Assembly: GCF_025685565.1 (NCBI RefSeq)
Contig: NZ_JAGSYE010000003.1
Coordinates: 868,001 to 932,000 of the forward strand
Length of the DNA stretch: 64,000 nucleotides
DNA from: Granulicella aggregans
Lineage (GTDB): Bacteria; Acidobacteriota; Terriglobia; Terriglobales; Acidobacteriaceae
Reading direction: 5' to 3'
The notes below the pieces were generated by a model. The model ran no database searches. It was not told the origin of the DNA and saw only the letters and a list, made by a program, of their open reading frames with translations. How positions within the stretch are numbered: the first letter of the stretch is position 1; each line of letters begins with the position of its first letter. Position numbers and translations under genes: made by a program. Below, piece after piece: positions 62,301-64,000 of the stretch.

Positions 62301-62743
62301 GTGTTCTCGGTGAAGGTCTCGCCGAGCGTCGCGTTCTCCGTGTTCAGGATCGGCTGCTCGGAGGCTCCGACGTCGACCGTGGTGGAGGCGGCTCCGGCGC
62401 TGAGCGTGACGTTCACTTTGGCCACCTGGTCGATCTCAAGCGAGAACGGCCCATAGCTCTGCTTGGAAAAGCCCGCCGCCTCGGTTTGCACCTTGTACTT
62501 ACCGATCTGCAGGAACCGGATGCTGTAGATTCCGGCACCGTTGGTCACATCGCTCGTACTTACGCCCGTGTCGACGTTCGTCGCCGTTACCTTGGCTCCC
62601 GGAACAACCGCTCCGGTTGCGTCGGTCACAACCCCTGTAATGGAGCCGGTGATGGTCTGTGCAAAGCTTGAGCCGCACATGCTCAGACAGACGCATAGTG
62701 CGATCATCGCGATGCGGAGGAGCTTCTGATAAGTCTTCGTCAT
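59327..62743 (-). CDS. Oar-like TonB-dependent-receptor-type outer-membrane protein (paralogue of 52081)
   Basis: About 1138 residues from the ATG at 62743, directly after AGGAGA; upstream ATGs in frame are poorly placed. Signal peptide (AMIALCVCLSMCGSSFA), carboxypeptidase-regulatory domain (GSITGVVTDATGAVVPGAKV), plug-like NNIPLNGRDFSQLTVFTPGA and ANINGNRAQSNNYILDGQEI, and a long barrel ending QFELKYAF. Its module order and several phrases (VRVISSNA-type, SNANAEFGNVNGGEV) are shared with the 52081 protein. Divergent from the fucosidase gene across a 173-bp region with direct repeats, suggesting joint control. Confidence 0.9.
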   Translation of the reverse strand: MTKTYQKLLRIAMIALCVCLSMCGSSFAQTITGSITGVVTDATGAVVPGAKVTATNVDTGVSTSDVTNGAGIYSIRFLQIGKYKVQTEAAGFSKQSYGPFSLEIDQVAKVNVTLSAGAASTTVDVGASEQPILNTENATLGETFTENTINNIPLNGRDFSQLTVFTPGAVSTDYGAFGGSSSTERDQGGSTIANINGNRAQSNNYILDGQEINENLNNTVGYTPSPDSLDQIRVISSNANAEFGNVNGGEVLMVTKSGTNQFHGSVFGFLESAKLDANSWANGNNTPVLPVNPFTQTIFGGTIGGPILKDKLFFFADYEGFRTHTGGSSAVSVAPAAYRGQTATANCAVGQADFSNLGYQLYNTQVAGGAVPYANNCVPITNPVALYLFSHPNVYPLPNATGQDATGILNNYQGLSGNFARNDQGDVKIDYHFRDKDVISGRYSQGIGQDGTTKEPIPIQFPSASNFPDHLFVTDWTRTVNSAIVNSARVSYARIRYNSGVTTDPSGVFGLTGNAVVGIPSQAQQTAGFSQQSFSGTEVSNFGTNPTPEIFIDNVFQYGDNLTWQKGKHLLKFGAELTRYQQNSFYPGNDGELGTFSYDGQFSAGLAANSSQNGFADFVSNYADDATVGQVVGRTGQRQYRNAYFAQDDWKFTPTLTFNIGLRYEYDQPIYEVNNKMVNLNLDTATVEYAGSIPSGNTFPNATVCSNRACYSDSKANFMPRLGFAWQPRSKAVLRGGYGITTYLEGTGANLRLTQNPPFHNDFETKALIPSDTGGVYSEGTPVLTSNGFPTNTPPVTTFYAWKKNLQSAIIQEFSLTGEYEVTPTSSLQVGYVGEIGRHLVDPAYANQLTAPGATAPYAGIVGQQGVVKVTASDSSLSYNALQAIFRQRLKAGLEFTANYTYSKALTDDIGYYGAADISQQYYQQNYYNIHGDWGPAGDDVRHAFSATGTYALPFGHGKQFGANSNFFVDEILGGWKVSGSSVAYTGFPVTISSTPEYSALVFAYTGAARPDQVNPIKITGRSINHWFGTDQSITDTCGSGLNDGVCAFATQSQTNFGNVKTGSLRAPGFFNVDGALQKSFTTFHEQHLDFRSDFFNAFNIASYGNPDNGINDGTNFGRITSTRSTERHIQFELKYAF

Positions 62744-62829
62744 TGGCGGATCTCCTAGAGTTGAAAGATGGAAAAGCCCAAAGCGGGGAACTTTATGCGA
62801 CTCAATGCCCATTTTTTTGTTCAAATGGA

Positions 62830-62856
62830 GTCAAGTTGGTCAAATTGGTTCGGTTG
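62830..62856. repeat. Three 9-bp direct repeats in the divergent receptor/fucosidase region
   Basis: Tandem units GTCAAGTTG, GTCAAATTG and GTTCGGTTG (62830-62856), with a related GTTCAAATG just before. They lie between the divergent start codons at 62743 and 62917 and look like binding sites for a multimeric regulator. Confidence 0.45.
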
Positions 62857-62916
62857 AGAGAAATCTATCCCTGTTGCAGGATTTTTACAATAAATAAATT
62901 TCATCGGAGCCGAGAA

Positions 62917-64000
62917 ATGTCTTGGAAGATGCATGATTTGCCAGAATCCTGCTCGTTTAGCCGCCAATCAATCAGCATTCTCGCTAAATCCGCCTTTTGG
63001 ATAAGTGTTGCTCTGTTTTCGCTGCGCTCAAGCTCTGCTCAGGTTGCCCCCAAACAATCCGATAAACGGACAAATGTCCTAAATGCGACTGCAAATCTGC
63101 TCACTCCAGACCAAATTGATCGTTCCTGGGTACTGGCGACGAAACAGTTCGCCACGCAGCGTCAGCGCATTCTCGGGAAGACAGACGAGGTAATCGCCGC
63201 TGGCCCGTTCCGCGACGACTGGGAGAGCCTGAGCGCTCAGACGGTTCCCGACTGGTATCGCGATGCCAAGTTTGGCATCTTCATCCACTGGGGCGTCTTT
63301 TCAGTTCCAGCGTCAGGCTCCGAGTGGTACTCGCGCAATATGTACCTTCCGTCGGAGAAGGACTTCGCCCATCATGTAGCCACCTTTGGTCCGCAGACCA
63401 AGTTCGGCTACAAGGACTTCATTCCGCAGTTCCGCATGGAACACTTCGACCCGGCAGCTTGGGCGTCTCTGTTTGAGCGTGCTGGTGCGCGCTACGTCGT
63501 TCCTGTCGCGGAACACCACGACGGCTTCCCTCTCTACAACTCCGATCTGACGGAGTGGAGCGCCGCCAAAATGGGACCGCATCGCGACCTCTACGGCGAT
63601 CTCGCGGTCGCTATCCGAGCCAGGGGCATAAAGCTCGGCGCGTCGTCGCATCGCGCGGAGCACGACTGGTTCTTCGACGGAGGCCGCAAGATCGACTCGG
63701 ACGTAAACGATCCGAAGTACGCCTCGCTCTACGGTCCGGCGCAGATTCGCAATCTTGAAAGCGACGACGATGCAGCGCTGAGCAAGGACTTCACCTACGT
63801 CTCCCGTGCCTTCCGAGAGGACTGGCTCGCGCGGACGTCAGAGATCGTCGAAAAGTATCACCCTGACCTGCTCTACTTCGACTGGTGGGTCGGCCAGCCG
63901 TCCTTTCGCGAGACCGAGCGCCGCTTCGCCGCCTTCTACTACGACTACGCCGCGCAGCATCATCAGACCATCGTGATGAACTACAAGTTCGACAATATGC
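62917..64000 (+). CDS. Alpha-L-fucosidase, glycoside hydrolase family 29 (5' part; gene continues off the window)
   Basis: The frame opens at ATG 62917 (GGAG 8 nt upstream) and is still open at the edge, giving 361 residues. After a probable signal segment (SAFWISVALFSLRSSSAQ) comes the family start WYRDAKFGIFIHWGVFSVPA, SEWYSRNMYL, then ARYVVPVAEHHDGFPLYNSD, ARGIKLGASSHRAEHDWFF and the nucleophile region KYHPDLLYFDWWVGQP, where the Asp in FDWW is the expected catalytic residue. It removes terminal alpha-L-fucose from glycans. The start is well supported; the C-terminal part is missing here. Confidence 0.93.
   Translation, partial: MSWKMHDLPESCSFSRQSISILAKSAFWISVALFSLRSSSAQVAPKQSDKRTNVLNATANLLTPDQIDRSWVLATKQFATQRQRILGKTDEVIAAGPFRDDWESLSAQTVPDWYRDAKFGIFIHWGVFSVPASGSEWYSRNMYLPSEKDFAHHVATFGPQTKFGYKDFIPQFRMEHFDPAAWASLFERAGARYVVPVAEHHDGFPLYNSDLTEWSAAKMGPHRDLYGDLAVAIRARGIKLGASSHRAEHDWFFDGGRKIDSDVNDPKYASLYGPAQIRNLESDDDAALSKDFTYVSRAFREDWLARTSEIVEKYHPDLLYFDWWVGQPSFRETERRFAAFYYDYAAQHHQTIVMNYKFDNM

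Overview
The window looks like a chromosomal segment of an acidobacterium of the class Terriglobia (Terriglobus/Granulicella/Edaphobacter-like). This is inferred from gene content: three very large Oar-type outer-membrane proteins (carboxypeptidase-regulatory domain plus beta-barrel), a protein of the VWFA-related acidobacterial family, many small exported proteins of unknown function, GTG/TTG starts, high GC and short intergenic gaps. Kdo/lipid A genes (waaA, lpxK, a family 9 glycosyltransferase, kdsC) show a Gram-negative envelope. No rRNA, tRNA, CRISPR, prophage or insertion sequence was found.

Layout. 1-4.6 kb (minus): a tightly packed operon for an aminotransferase, mannose-1-phosphate guanylyltransferase, a phosphohexomutase, a GyrI-like protein and a HAD phosphatase cut by the window edge. 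4.7-8.9 kb: a lipoprotein, a methyltransferase overlapping coaD, an acetate-transporter-type membrane protein, a non-coding stretch with a paired hairpin repeat, and recA. 9-17 kb: a polyproline mini-protein, a tandem ThyX-like protein, a DUF2071 protein, a FabG-type reductase, an XRE regulator, a rhomboid protease paired with a Cys-motif membrane protein, a beta-lactamase-fold hydrolase, a MaoC dehydratase and a PP2C phosphatase. 17-23 kb: a solitary DNA methyltransferase, a VKOR protein, a coiled-coil membrane protein, an MqnC-like protein without its iron-sulfur cysteines, a secreted protein, a processive family 2 glycosyltransferase and a lipoprotein. 23.5-28.6 kb: the waaA-lpxK-GT9-ICMT run and a DUF3108 protein. 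28.6-37 kb: an exported MetX-like hydrolase, queC, a TPR protein, moeA-moaC, the ergothioneine pair egtB-egtD and a VIT1-type transporter.

37-44.6 kb: a translationally coupled set of exported proteins (DUF5666 protein, Oar-like barrel with a glycine-rich linker, VWA protein) followed by a TPR protein. 44.6-49.9 kb: a small Cys-rich protein coupled to a giant Lhr-type helicase, then kdsC. 50-64 kb: a probable glycan-foraging region with a DeoR/GlpR regulator, two paralogous Oar-like receptors, CutC, a double SGNH hydrolase, a family 18 glycoside hydrolase and a family 29 alpha-L-fucosidase running off the window.

The strongest leads for undescribed biology are the MqnC-like protein that lacks the radical-SAM cluster loop (19205-20086), the duplicated ThyX protein whose two halves keep complementary parts of the signature (9376-10977), the coupled DUF5666/barrel/VWA operon (37021-44634), and the Oar-receptor-centred glycan locus (51-64 kb). 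All functions are read from sequence motifs; no database search was run.
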